Source: Undaria pinnatifida
Taxonomy: Eukaryota; Sar; Phaeophyceae; Laminariales; Alariaceae
Reading direction: 5' to 3'
Assembly: GCA_012845835.1 (NCBI GenBank)
Contig: JABAKD010000030.1
Span: 15,765,210 to 15,829,209 of the forward strand
DNA: 64,000 nucleotides
Of the stretch, positions 43,500-53,616 are shown in pieces; position 1 is the first letter of the stretch, and every line of letters starts with the position of its first letter. A program made the translations under genes and the position numbers. Below the pieces are notes generated by a model. That model was not told where the DNA came from, did not search any database, and saw only the letters and a program-made list of their open reading frames with translations.

Positions 43500-44794
43500 A
43501 CGGAGAGGCTTTTAGCGAAGCAACAGGCACGAAAAAATCGTTTTCCCACAGGCACTCATGACTGGTAGCTGATCAGTGATTTCGTAGATTAGCGCAGGTT
43601 GAAACAAGTGCTGATGGTCGTTAGCCGTGATCAGCTCTTTAGTCAAGTTGTTACTGCTCCCAACAAGTACTGATTGATGATTGTTAGCCAAGATCGGTCT
43701 ACTCTAGTCAAGTATATATCGCTTGCAACAAGTGCTGGTGCGTGTTAGTCATGATTGACACTTCAGTCAGGCTTCAATCGGTTCTACCAATACTGGTTAT
43801 CATTTTGCTTGGCGAGAAAATTTGTTTGCATTTCCATTGAGGGGGGGTGTGTTAAGTGTAGGTTGAGTAACCAATGCATACGTAGTCAACGTTCAGTACA
43901 AGAAGTCACTGCTGATAATATTATAGCAACACGAACAGCATCGTTTCGATTACCTACTGGAATAGACGTGTGGACTAAATTTGACGAAAAGCCCAGTATA
44001 GCACTAGATGTTGCGGCACGGGATGACAGCCATCCATGCTGTCACTCCTCACAGCACTCGCTAGAGGCGTGCTTTCTCGCATACTTCAGTCATTGGCGCC
44101 AAGTATCTCTATTCCCATGAGCTTGCCGGCGTATTCAAAGCTTGAGGCGGAGACGTCTGGACGATATGGCGTATGGGTTTCTTCGTTGTCGTTTTGTTTA
44201 TTTGCTTACCACTTTCGCAGAAATGGGGGAGCTAGCTGATGGGGGAGCTACTTAATTTCCAGTTTACATCTGGGGGGTATCGTTATCGTAGACACCGATG
44301 TTAAATAGAACGTGTTACGTTGAGTACAGAGCCCCCTGTCGTGAGCACAGACAGCGAAACGCTGATACATATCATGTGATTATTCAAAGTGGTTGGGATT
44401 TCCATTGCAGTTGTCAAGCTTCACAGTAGCAAAAAAAAAAAAAAGAGGGACCCACGTCTGGAACGACGTTCACCTGCACAAAATGTTGTTTTTTCAAGTT
44501 ATGACCAGGACTCAGATTGATATACGTAGGACCATGAGCGGTCTTGGAATACACACATTCTACTGTGCGGTATGCTTGTTTGGACCTTGTTTCATGACAT
44601 CCATGATCGTTTGATTACCGGGCAGAGCCCTAGTTACGACGGCGTTTAGTTGATGACCGGGAAGATGTTGGAGCTACATCCAGTATAATTTAGAAGTTTT
44701 CTTTCGCTTACTTGACTTCGTAGACATTTAAAACAAGTATCGACAATCGACAGGGTTAACATTAGTTGGTGCTTCAGTGTCCACAGCAGTGCGA
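43500..44794 (+). other. 3' part of the LTR element, no pol; second purine-tract-like motif
   Basis: The stretch 43560-43800 contains imperfect repeats around 'caacaagtgctgatggtcgt'. At 43831-43856, 'tttccattgagggggggtgt' + 'gttaag' mimics the true 3' boundary at 44795-44817 ('tttccattaagggagagtgt' + 'taaag'). The remaining sequence has short frames only. Confidence 0.6.
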
Positions 44795-44802
44795 TTTCCA
44801 TT

Positions 44803-44811
44803 AAGGGAGAG
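44803..44811 (+). promoter_or_regulatory. Polypurine tract of the LTR element
   Basis: AAGGGAGAG lies directly before the 3' LTR, the usual site for plus-strand priming. Confidence 0.8.
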
Positions 44812-45598
44812 TGTTAAAGATATTAGGGCGTGAACACCTAAATCTCTGATTAATGTTCATCGCGCCACTGCTGTTGCCTGGGGCAGCAGTAGTTAGCACC
44901 AGTACTGCTATAGCAGAGGAGAGCAGGTAGCTGTAGCCGAGGGAAGCAGTACGTAGCACTACTGTAATCTGCTGTCAACAGGGAGCAGCAGTCACGATAC
45001 GTAACGAAGTACCACTCGGTAGCTTCGGGATCGCGACGAGTCAAGAAGCAAGTTTACCCGAGCTACAACCGGCCAAAACTGGGATCGGCTAACCGCTATT
45101 CGTCGGCCAACGTAGGTAGTACTGGTTCTGCCAATAGCGTGTTGCAGTAGCTGAGCACAACAGTAGCATCGGTGATGTTGTAGGCAGCAATGGAAAAACA
45201 CGGTGCGTTACGTTACGGTTCGACTAAGGTGCGGCGTAACTACGAGGACCCCGACGAGTTGTGTTTCGTTGTTGTTTGTTTGTTTTTGTACACGGGGTCC
45301 TTCAAGTACTATTGTTGTAGCAAAAGAAGGAGCGGGGTCTGAGTACGTAGCCACGAGAGAGAGAGCGCGGGCGTGCCCCACCCTCTCTCACTCCTCTCAC
45401 CACCACCTCTAGACTCAGATGTCTATTATTCTCTAAGTTTGATTGCCCAACAAGCGGCCCTTCTACAAAACATCACTCTTCTGGGGTTTTATCATCGGTG
45501 GATCATCTTTGTCCAACAAACACCAGCATGGCAGCATGCTGCTGCCTGTGCCCGCCTGTGCGACCACCTGTCAAGGGTGTAACAACTATACCTGAATA
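44812..45598 (+). repeat. 3' LTR
   Basis: Same length and boundaries as the 5' LTR, with 4 substitutions by eye (about 99.5% identity). Confidence 0.95.
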
Positions 45599-45603
45599 TT
45601 ACC

Positions 45604-46238
45604 ATGTCCGCTTCGTGCTCTCTTCGTAGCCACTGAGTGACGTGCACTAAGCCAGCTTCTGAAATATACAGTGCATGCGAGGGCGCACAAGGAAAGTTAT
45701 CCCTCACACCTAACCCCCCCCGCCGCCTCCCGAGGGGACCATTCATTAATTTTTTTTTTTTTTTTTTTTCGGCTTTGTTTGCTGGCTTGGTGGTTCGTTT
45801 CTTGTCTGTGCCCCTATGGGTAGTTTACTGCACACTCGTGCGTTAACAAAGAGGCTTGGCAAGCAAGCCAACATTGCAAGAGCAAGGGGTGTCAAACTGT
45901 AGTTTAGGTTTTTTAGGTATGTAAATCCTTGCGTCAATGCATGGTGGTCAATGTAGTCAGAAAAGATCAATTGTGGGCAAGCGCTGCGCTTGGGCACGAA
46001 ATCCTGTAAGCCTTCGTGCCCTTAATGTCCGAACACGGCGCGCACGTGCCTCCTGGTTGTTCCACCGTTCCCGCACAGCCTGGGCTTAAGATGCCGCGGG
46101 AGGCAGCTGGCACCGCGTGAAGAGACAGCCGATTCAGGTTTATCCGAGCCTCCACGACACCCCCTGGTTGCCAATACCATAGAGAGTTAACGGGTAGTGT
46201 TGGAGAACAGGCTCCGGGACAGCGCATAAACCCGCGGA
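45604..46238. other. Unassigned flank of the LTR element
   Basis: It contains a poly-T run at about 45749-45770. The minus-strand frame at 45967-46227 lacks a motif. It may belong with the hAT-like fragment downstream, but I cannot show it. Confidence 0.35.
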
Positions 46239-46584
46239 GTGGATGGGAGCGTGGACGAGGGTCCTATCGGCGGGAACAATCCCGTCTGCAGCGTCGGAGA
46301 AACCACCATACATATCAATGCCCGCGCCCTCACAATCCTCAAGCCCGTTCACAACTCCCGTCGAATCCACGTCAGCGAAACTGCCCGCGCCCGCACTACC
46401 CTCGCCCTTGCTCATAACTCCCCCCACAACGACGTCGGCGCCACTGCCCGAGACCGCCCCACCCTCACCGTTGCTCATAACGCCCGCCGCCACGGCGTCA
46501 GCGTCACCCCTTGCGCCCCCGCCGATACTATTGTCCATCAACACCGGGGACTCCTTCGCGCCGTCCGTGGCGCTCTTGGGTTAA
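46239..46584 (+). CDS. Candidate exon: Pro/Ser/Ala-rich low-complexity protein
   Basis: A clearly GC-rich block with two imperfect copies of a roughly 66-bp unit ('ccctcgcccttgctcataac' and 'accctcaccgttgctcataa'). Plus-frame product from 46243 is Pro/Ser/Ala/Thr-rich (LPSPLLITPPTTTSAPLPET, then APPSPLLITPAATASASPLA). Other frames are also open, as expected in GC-rich repeats. It might be a linker region of a real protein, but no domain is visible. Confidence 0.25.
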
Positions 46585-46851
46585 AAAACCTCCAGCAATG
46601 TGCGCCCGCTACCCACCGCCGCCCCGACACCAGCACCTCGGTCGAAACACGTTGGTCGACATGCAACTTGCGACATGAGCAAAAGCAGTTGATCAGCCGT
46701 GGAAAGAAAATAAGAACTTGCTCCTGCTTTTTAAATACCAACATCGACAAGGCCTGCATCCTCATACACTGCGCACACGCAGCCGATCTTCCGATCTTGC
46801 GATCTTGCAGCGATTCTGGCATGACAATAGAACGCCGGGTAGGATCTGTGG

Positions 46852-47055
46852 CAATTCTGGCATGACAATAGACTAAAGCTGCCGCGTTGGTATGATGTTG
46901 CAAAGGACGTCGCGCTGATTCAGCCATCCTCCGAGTTCATGGAACGCGAATTTTCTATTCTGCGCGCTTGTATGGACGAAAGGCAGGAGTCTAGCTTCAG
47001 TGACCGCATTGCAGCATCCGCTCTTCTCAAGTACAACAGGGGGCGGGGAAAGTAG
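46852..47055 (+). pseudogene. hAT-type transposase C-terminal fragment
   Basis: The plus strand reads QFWHDNRLKLPRWYDVAKDV, ALIQPSSEFMEREFSILRAC, then MDERQESSFSDRIAASALLK and YNRGRGK before a TAG at 47053-47055. This fits the C-terminal dimerisation block of hAT-like transposases: a W/F position, 'A-x-x-l-l-x-i-p-x-S-S-x-x-x-E-R-x-F-S-x-l', then 'L-x-K-x-N'. Just upstream, 'attctggcatgacaatag' occurs twice (46813 and 46854), a small duplication that breaks the frame. No catalytic exons are found nearby, so this is an isolated 3' end, different in sequence from the element at 4570-9280. Confidence 0.6.
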
Positions 47056-47284
47056 CACTGCGTCGTGCGGGGTGCGGGGGTGCTGGGTAGTCCGCTCTGT
47101 TTGGCTAGCTCGCTAGCTCTGTTCTCGCTGCCAAGTTTCGAGTAGAGATTTCAAGCAAGTTTTGGAATTGACATGGTGGTGCGGTGGTATGGAAAAGGCA
47201 GCAAGGCACTGTGCGCACTGTGCTGTATATGGACACAACACACAATAAAACACAACAACAGCAATAGTAGTATGATACGTATAT

Positions 47285-48059
47285 ATATACTTTCAAAGTA
47301 TATAAGATATACGTATAGCACCACACGTATAACAAACCCCTCACCTAAAGCCGTCCCCCCCCCCCCCCCCCCCCCCCCCGCCCCCCCCCCCCCCCGCCCC
47401 CCCCCCCCCCCGCCCCCACCCTCCCCCCCCAACCCATCCCAACCCCACCCCCTCGAACACTCCACCCTCTCTTTACTCACTGATTGTACGAATTACCCCA
47501 GGATATACATGATAAACTGATGTATTATTTCCAAAAATGTCACATTTATCCCCTCAAAATAATGTATAGTTTCCAGGCACATATTGAGCTGCCCCCCCCC
47601 CCCCCCTCCCCCCCCCCCGCCCAACCCCCCCCCCCCCCCCCCCCGGCCCCCAATAAAATACTGGTGCCAAAACCGTCAGATTTATCCCCTCGAAAGGATT
47701 TATAGCTTACATGCACAAATTGCCCCTCCCCCCCCCCCCCCCCGCGCCCCCCTCCAAACCCGCTCGCTTTTGATCAAAACCAGGCCCCCCTTTCCCTTCA
47801 CAGCTGTCATATTTTGTCCCCCTCAGAAACGGGTTTTATAGTTTCCGCGCACAGACTGACTAAAATCATCCTGTTGACCCTGATAGCTACACTGTAGTTG
47901 TAAGGGGAGTCGCCGACCTATATCCTTGATGAGGACACACAACTCGTAATGCGCGCGATCGGAGTATCACACACAGCTTGCAAAGATGAGTTTCGACGAA
48001 ATCTTCGATCTCACAGCTGGAGTGTATTTTCATTTTTATAATATACTTTCGAAGTATAT
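47285..48059 (+). repeat. Family R copy 15, flanked by a 19-bp near-perfect duplication
   Basis: The flanks ATATACTTTCAAAGTATAT (47285-47303) and ATATACTTTCGAAGTATAT (48041-48059) differ at one base. The target itself is palindromic. The body carries long poly-C tracts and then the terminal module; a small deletion removed the 'accggttattcg' block after 47788. Confidence 0.9.
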
Positions 48060-48441
48060 TAAAGTGTGTACATATCTTTTACAGTGCTGACGCACACCTG
48101 CACCTGCCATGTGGCTTGTAGAAAAAAATGAAATAGCCGAAGAACCCACGTTTCACGAGCTTATCGATGACAAGCAAGGATGCCCAACATATGTTAGACG
48201 AGTAAACATGTTTTCATCGAAAAAAAATCAAGCTAGAGATGAAACAAAGAGCGAGCATAATAAGTCGAGCTGTCCGCGCAAAACAGGCATAAATCGCGAG
48301 CTTGTTTCCAGTATTAAAGCCTATGCCCGCAAAAAACAAAGCTTATATCAGAAACAAATGCTTATTGGTAAGGCCCTAATAATGAGCAAGGGGCACGGGA
48401 CAAAGTGGAAAGACAATACCCAACATCAAGCAAGGTCATGA
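48060..48441 (+). CDS. Hypothetical small protein, 110 aa
   Basis: An ATG at 48109 opens a 110-codon frame to a TGA. The product is basic and hydrophilic (WLVEKNEIAEEPTFHELIDD at the start, ISRELV-like and KAYARKKQSLYQKQMLIGKA later). Codon use is AT-rich and unlike that of the beta-helix gene. I recognise no domain, signal peptide or membrane segment. It begins 50 bp beyond family R copy 15. It may be a gene fragment or a chance frame. Confidence 0.25.
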
Positions 48442-48843
48442 AAACCAGAGATCTGTGATCAAGAACATAACAAGGATAACGATTTCTCTCTGCCCACCCC
48501 CCCCCCCGTGTGTCCATCGGTGTTACCGAGGCGCAATCTGCCTAGGGCGCTAGACAATAAGGGGGGTCTAGAACCGTCCATAAATTCTTCTTTAGATCAC
48601 AACGCTCCATCGGTTTTTCATTTCGACCTATTTCGACGTTTAGTATTGGTTTCTTTTTTGTCACGTACCCAACGTGAGTCAGCTTTGTTTTTCTCCCGGC
48701 GTTAAACCTAACGTAGATTGATCAGGGTCGACATGGCTATACGAAAACGTTCCGCCACAACAGGCCTGTGCACGGAAACTATTAGAAAAAAAACTTCTCG
48801 AAGGCGAGAAAATCTCCGACATTCGTAAAACTCACAGTTTTTT
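48442..48843. other. Unassigned
   Basis: Nothing recognised apart from a short C run at 48497. Confidence 0.35.
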
Positions 48844-49206
48844 ATGTGCAGTTGTATTTACTTTGTTTACCACTGCACTGCAAAGCACCCCACAGGGTAC
48901 GGTTGGGCGGGCACATTATTTACGCATTTCATTTGGAGTGTTGGCTCGAAGCCATTCGCTCGCTTTGCGCCCCTTGTTCATTTATGGGCTATAGCTTTGT
49001 GCCTTTCTAAGTTCGCGGAAGGAATCCGCAATGACGTGGTAAATCACGACACTCCACATAACTTCGCCTCAAGTCTTGTCTTGTTGCCATCGAGATACAA
49101 GGCCATAGTCGTGCGGGTGGCAAAATCCGGCTGTGTAAATGAGGCTACCGACACTAACACCCATATACTCGAGTGTGTTCGAACGGGTCATGCAAATACC
49201 GCGTAG
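48844..49206 (+). CDS. Hypothetical protein, 120 aa
   Basis: An ATG at 48844 opens a 120-codon frame. The product has a hydrophobic, aromatic-rich first half (GYGWAGTLFTHFIWSVGSKP) and an ordinary second half ending ILECVRTGHANTA. I recognise no family. There is no supporting regulatory signal, so it is listed as a possible gene or relic only. Confidence 0.2.
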   Translation: MCSCIYFVYHCTAKHPTGYGWAGTLFTHFIWSVGSKPFARFAPLVHLWAIALCLSKFAEGIRNDVVNHDTPHNFASSLVLLPSRYKAIVVRVAKSGCVNEATDTNTHILECVRTGHANTA

Positions 49207-49289
49207 TGTTTGGCGTGTTTTGCACTTGTCCCCGTTTTGTTATCCTGTGTGAAGGTTTGGATATCGTTGTATTAATATAAATATGTTAT

Positions 49290-49815
49290 GAAAATTTAAG
49301 TTCACTCCAGCTGTGAGATCGAATACTTCGTCGAAACTCATCTTTGCAAGCTGTGTGTGATACTCCGATCGCGCGTATTACGGTGTCCTCATTAAGGATA
49401 TAGGTCGGCGACTCCCTTTGCAACTACAGTGTAGCTATCAGGGTCAACTAGGTGGTGTTAGTCAGTCTGTGTGCGGAAGCTATAAAACCCGTTTTTGAGG
49501 GGGACAAAATCTGACAGCTGTGGAAGGAAATGCATCGGTTTATCAAGTAAATCCTGTAGGTCGAATAACCGGTGAGGGGAGGGCGGAGTTTTTAAGGACG
49601 TGGGGGCCTGATTTTGATCAAAAGGGGGGTGGGAGAGGGGGGGGAGGGGGGGGGTGGAAGGGGCAGGACAAGCGGGGCAGCTCAATCTCTGTGTGGAAAC
49701 TATAAATCCTATCCTGTTAGTCGTACAACCAGTGAGGAGCGGGCGGAGCGTTCGTGGAGTTGGGGGGTGGGGGTGGGGGGGAAAAGGGGGAGGGGGGGGG
49801 AGCGAAAAGTGTTTT
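49290..49815 (-). repeat. Family R copy 16 (G-rich orientation)
   Basis: It starts 'gaaaatttaagttcactcca' and contains the terminal module. A few bases of 'acgagttgtg' are deleted near 49380. It ends in G tracts at about 49810. Confidence 0.85.
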
Positions 49816-49849
49816 TTAACAACATATCTGATCATTCGTTTTTGAAGGG

Positions 49850-50110
49850 ATTCGGTCACGAGTTTTTTTCCCGTCTCGGCCTCAGTATGCTATTCTCGGA
49901 ACTAGAATTCTCGAGAAAATAGCTTAATTTGAGCGCCGGCTTCTGCGGGCGGCTCAAACGCCGTTCGCCTTGCCGTATCCGTTCCGCACCTGGCCGGGAT
50001 CGGGTACGTGGGCTGAGCGAGAAAAGCGAGAAGTGCGCAAATTTTAGTATTTTGGGCGGTATACGCCCGAGCTATTCTTGGATCTTGGCATATGCAGAGC
50101 TTGAACGAAT
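49850..50110 (+). repeat. GC-hairpin repeat family C, copy 3
   Basis: It shares 'tattctcggaactagaattc', 'gcttctgcgggcggctc', 'ccgtatccgttccgcacctg' and 'gctgagcgagaaaagcgaga' with copies 1 and 2. It shares its right-hand end ('gcgcaaatt' ... 'ttcttggatcttg') with copy 1. Confidence 0.75.
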
Positions 50111-51504
50111 ATAATAATACCATATGGGAGAACACCTTTTTGCAAGTTGGCATCATTTATATATTGCCTTCTTATTTCGTCCCCATTCCCTGGGTATGGA
50201 AATTCTTTAAAGCACTCCTGGCGTGTCGGAAATTCGAATGTATGATAAACGGGACCACGTGGAGACACTGAAGCAGCACCGTAGATACCCTCACATTGAA
50301 ACACCATTAATAAAAAAGTGTTTGTGTGCGACGTTCCATTCATTGCCAACTTTGTCGATTTGCAATTAGGTGCTCGGAAGTCGATTTCTTCCAGCTAGCA
50401 GCAGCTAAGTTGATGACGGACATGATTCGACATGGTTAAGCTAAGGAACGTTTGCGGAGCAAACCCCAAAATTTCCGCAAAACGTATTTTTTTCACTCAC
50501 GATAAAGCCGAGTATTAAACGAGAGCATGGCCCGGTTGAACGTGAGAAGTATTGGTGGTTGGTCACTGAGGGAGGTCAAGCACCCTGGCATGATAGACTG
50601 CTGAGTGATGAGTGGGCACGTCTTTGTACAATACATGATCTTTAAGATTGATGGATTGAATAAAAAAAGTTATACATGGTTTTTGGGCATGGCCACTTCG
50701 CCTGTCCCTCGAACTTTTATCGTTACAAAGAGTCATATAGAGAAATGAACAACCGCCGTTCATGGGAAAATATAGATACAACAGTTGGGGGGGGGGGGGG
50801 CAGGGTATTCCCGTGGATACGTGGAAACATAGTCACGTACGCATAGCCGTAGACATAGTGTATGAGAGTGTAATGCACCGTCGTACGTGAGTAAACAATG
50901 TGTGCGGGCATGTTGAGATATGAGTTACGCATGAGTAATGTGATGCCATGGACTCGCGGATTCGAATTTACCGGAATAGGTGTGTAAATTATGTATGCTA
51001 ATTTTTGATGAGTGTGGGTTGGGAAGCGGGTGTATATGAGTATGGAGGTGTATACGGACTGTGCATGTCGATTACTGGGTGTGTTTGTGGGTTGAAAGAA
51101 TGGTGTATGTACACGAGTAAGCATAAAAGTGTTCAGGCCACGTACCTAGGTTACAACGTCTTTGTTAAATACGTTACCAAAGAAGTTACGATACATCTGA
51201 GAAGTACAAACATGTTAATTATAGTCGAAGCAGTGTTCGCTTTAATACTATTTTTTTTGGGTTATTTTGTCCGCTCGACGACGTCGATTGAGGAATAAAA
51301 ATTATAACCAAGACTCTCACTTGTACCAAACCAGAACACACATTCATGATATACACATCAAACACGCTATCTAGGACCGAAGTATTTCAGAAAACGAACA
51401 ACGCCGACAATGATGCCAAAACATGGTGTGTCAACAGAAGCAACGAACGTTACTGCGTCAATATCACGCCTAAATGCAAGAGCTAGTGGTCGGCTTCATC
51501 CCAA
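50111..51504. other. Unassigned
   Basis: A minus-strand frame near 50180-50345 has a protein-like run (VSPRGPVYHTFEFPTRQECF) but no known motif. A plus frame at 51005-51298 ends in one hydrophobic segment (ALILFFLGYFV). A poly-G run lies at 50787-50800. None is strong enough to call. Confidence 0.3.
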
Positions 51505-52674
51505 ATTATTTCATACACGTCTAGACCTAGCACCACGCGTAAAGCAAGCCTCCACCAATGTGATTAATACGCGCGATCGGAGGATCACACACAATCTTGC
51601 ACACATGAGATTCGACCAAATCTTCGATCTCACTGCTAGGGTGTATTTTTGGTTACCTAAACCTCTTGAGCCCCCCCCCCCCCCCCCCCCCCCCCAACCC
51701 CGCCCCCCCCCGCCCTCACCTTTTTTTTCCTTCTTTTCCCGCTCTCACTTGCTTGAACGCCCCACATCGAAATCAACCAGAGAAATAAACACTTCCACGC
51801 ACTGAGTATCACTTCATTATCTTTCTAGAGCCATCGATGCCGCTGCTGCAGTTCATCCCCCCCCCTCTCTCCCCCCCGCCCCCCCCGCCCCCTCCTTCCC
51901 CACCGCCCGCACCATCGCCTTGACCTAGCACCATGCGTATAGCAAACCCCTACATACATGCGACCTAAAGACCTTTCGCGCCCCCCCGCCCCCCTTCCCC
52001 CCCTCACCTCCCACCCCCCCCTCCTGCCCCTTCCCCCACCCCACCTCACCAACACCCCCCCCAGCACTCCGCCCTCTACTCACTGAATGTACGACTTACA
52101 GGATATACATTATAAACAGGTGCCTTCTTTTCAAAACCGAAACATGTATCCGCTTAAAGGATGTATAGTTTCCACGCACAGATTGAGCAGCCCCACCAGT
52201 CCCGCCCCCCGACCCCCCTCATGACAAACTGGTGCATTTATTCCAAAACCGTCAGATTTATCTCCTTAAACAATTCTTAGTTTCCACGCACAAACTGAGC
52301 TGCCCCACTCATCCCCCCCCCCCCTCCCCCCCCCCCCCCCGCCCCCCCCCCACCCCCGATCCCTCTTGCTCAAAAACAGACCCTCACGTCCTTAAAAACT
52401 CCGCCCTACCCTCACCGGTTATTCCACTTACAGCAATTCACTTGATAAACTGATGCATTTCTTTCCACGAGTTTTATAGCTTCCGTGCACAGACTGACAA
52501 ACATCACGCTGTTGACCCTGATAGCGCTGCACTATAGTAGCAAGGGGAGTCGCCGACCTATAGCCTTAACGAGGACACACAACACTCAATACGCGCGATC
52601 GGAGCATCTCAAACAGCTTGCAAAGATGAGTTACGACTAAAGTTCGATATCACAGCTGGAGTGTATTTTTATAA
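51505..52674 (+). repeat. Family R copy 17
   Basis: It begins near 'acacgtctagacctagcacc', holds an internal degenerate 3' module at 51561-51650, and ends with the terminal module 'cacagctggagtgtattttt'. C-rich blocks lie at 51670-51710, 51855-51900, 51980-52060 and 52313-52360. Confidence 0.85.
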
Positions 52675-53616
52675 TATCTGTCGCGTTAAACCTCCCACAG
52701 CTCATCACATGTCACCCGCAAACATGTCGGGATCCAGCGATCGCAGTGATGAAACACGTACTACGTCGTCCACACCAATGTATTCAATAAGCGAGGTAGT
52801 TATATGTATAGAAACGTCTTGTCAACTTTCATTTCAAGGCTCCAACCCTAGCCTCTCTCAGTATTTGTATTTAACCCACACCGTGTAGCAAAAAAATGAA
52901 TACACATGTTCAAACTATGAACAGAAACGGTATTATGAGTGTATTATGATACTGCTGTAACCCATAGTTGTCAAGGTTGGTTAGTTCGTTATTTCATGTT
53001 TATCTTCAGGGATAAGAATGCATCTAATCATACTTGACAAAAGCCGCGAAGGGGAACGTTGAAATTCCCAATCGTCCCTCGCAACTTCGTTTTTAACCCC
53101 CCGAACCAATACGTATTCAAAACACCACTCTGAAACAACACGATGACGAAGTCTAGAACATTAACCAAAACATACACGTGTAGCAACAACCACGCGGACA
53201 CAAAATTATGTGTTCCAAAACACCACTCTGAAACAACACGATAATGAAGTCTAAAACATCAACCCAAACATACACGTGTAGCAACAACCACGCGGACACA
53301 AATTCTCAAATCATAAGAATGTCCATACACTTAAACCACATATACCTCCACATACAAAACCCAGTCAAAAGATGGAACCCATATACCCTCTGTTCCAAAT
53401 TGAGGTCCTTACGAGTCAGAAACATCACATCGTCTACATATAGTCACACAAACCTAAAATGCGTCCAAACTGCTCGTTGCCAAATAACAGGTTCATCAAG
53501 AACGCAAGAACAAACAGAACGAAACACGAGGCAATCGCAGCAGCCCATATCATTATAGCATTCGCCCACCACATCACCTCCTTTGCAATTGGTTTTGGGC
53601 ATCAGCGAACTTTGTC
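52675..53616. other. Unassigned; 98-bp tandem duplication at 53121-53306
   Basis: 'aacaccactctgaaacaaca' begins at 53121 and 53219. Both copies continue 'acatacacgtgtagcaacaa' and 'ccacgcggacacaaa'. No gene is recognised; a Ser/Thr/Asn-rich frame at 53244-53558 has no motif. Confidence 0.7.

Larger units (their letters stand above)
40068..45603 (+). mobile_element. LTR retrotransposon without pol, intact ends, 5-bp TSD
   Basis: Two direct 787-bp LTRs (40073-40859 and 44812-45598) enclose 3952 bp. TTACC at 40068-40072 and 45599-45603 is the target-site duplication. The LTRs start TGTTA; their outer end is ...CCTGAATA. A primer-binding-site candidate and a purine tract sit at the expected places. 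No reverse transcriptase, RNase H, integrase or protease motif is visible in the internal part, so the element would depend on proteins supplied by another copia-like element. I counted 4 substitutions between the LTRs, so insertion is recent. Orientation is plus, from the positions of the primer site and purine tract. Confidence 0.93.
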
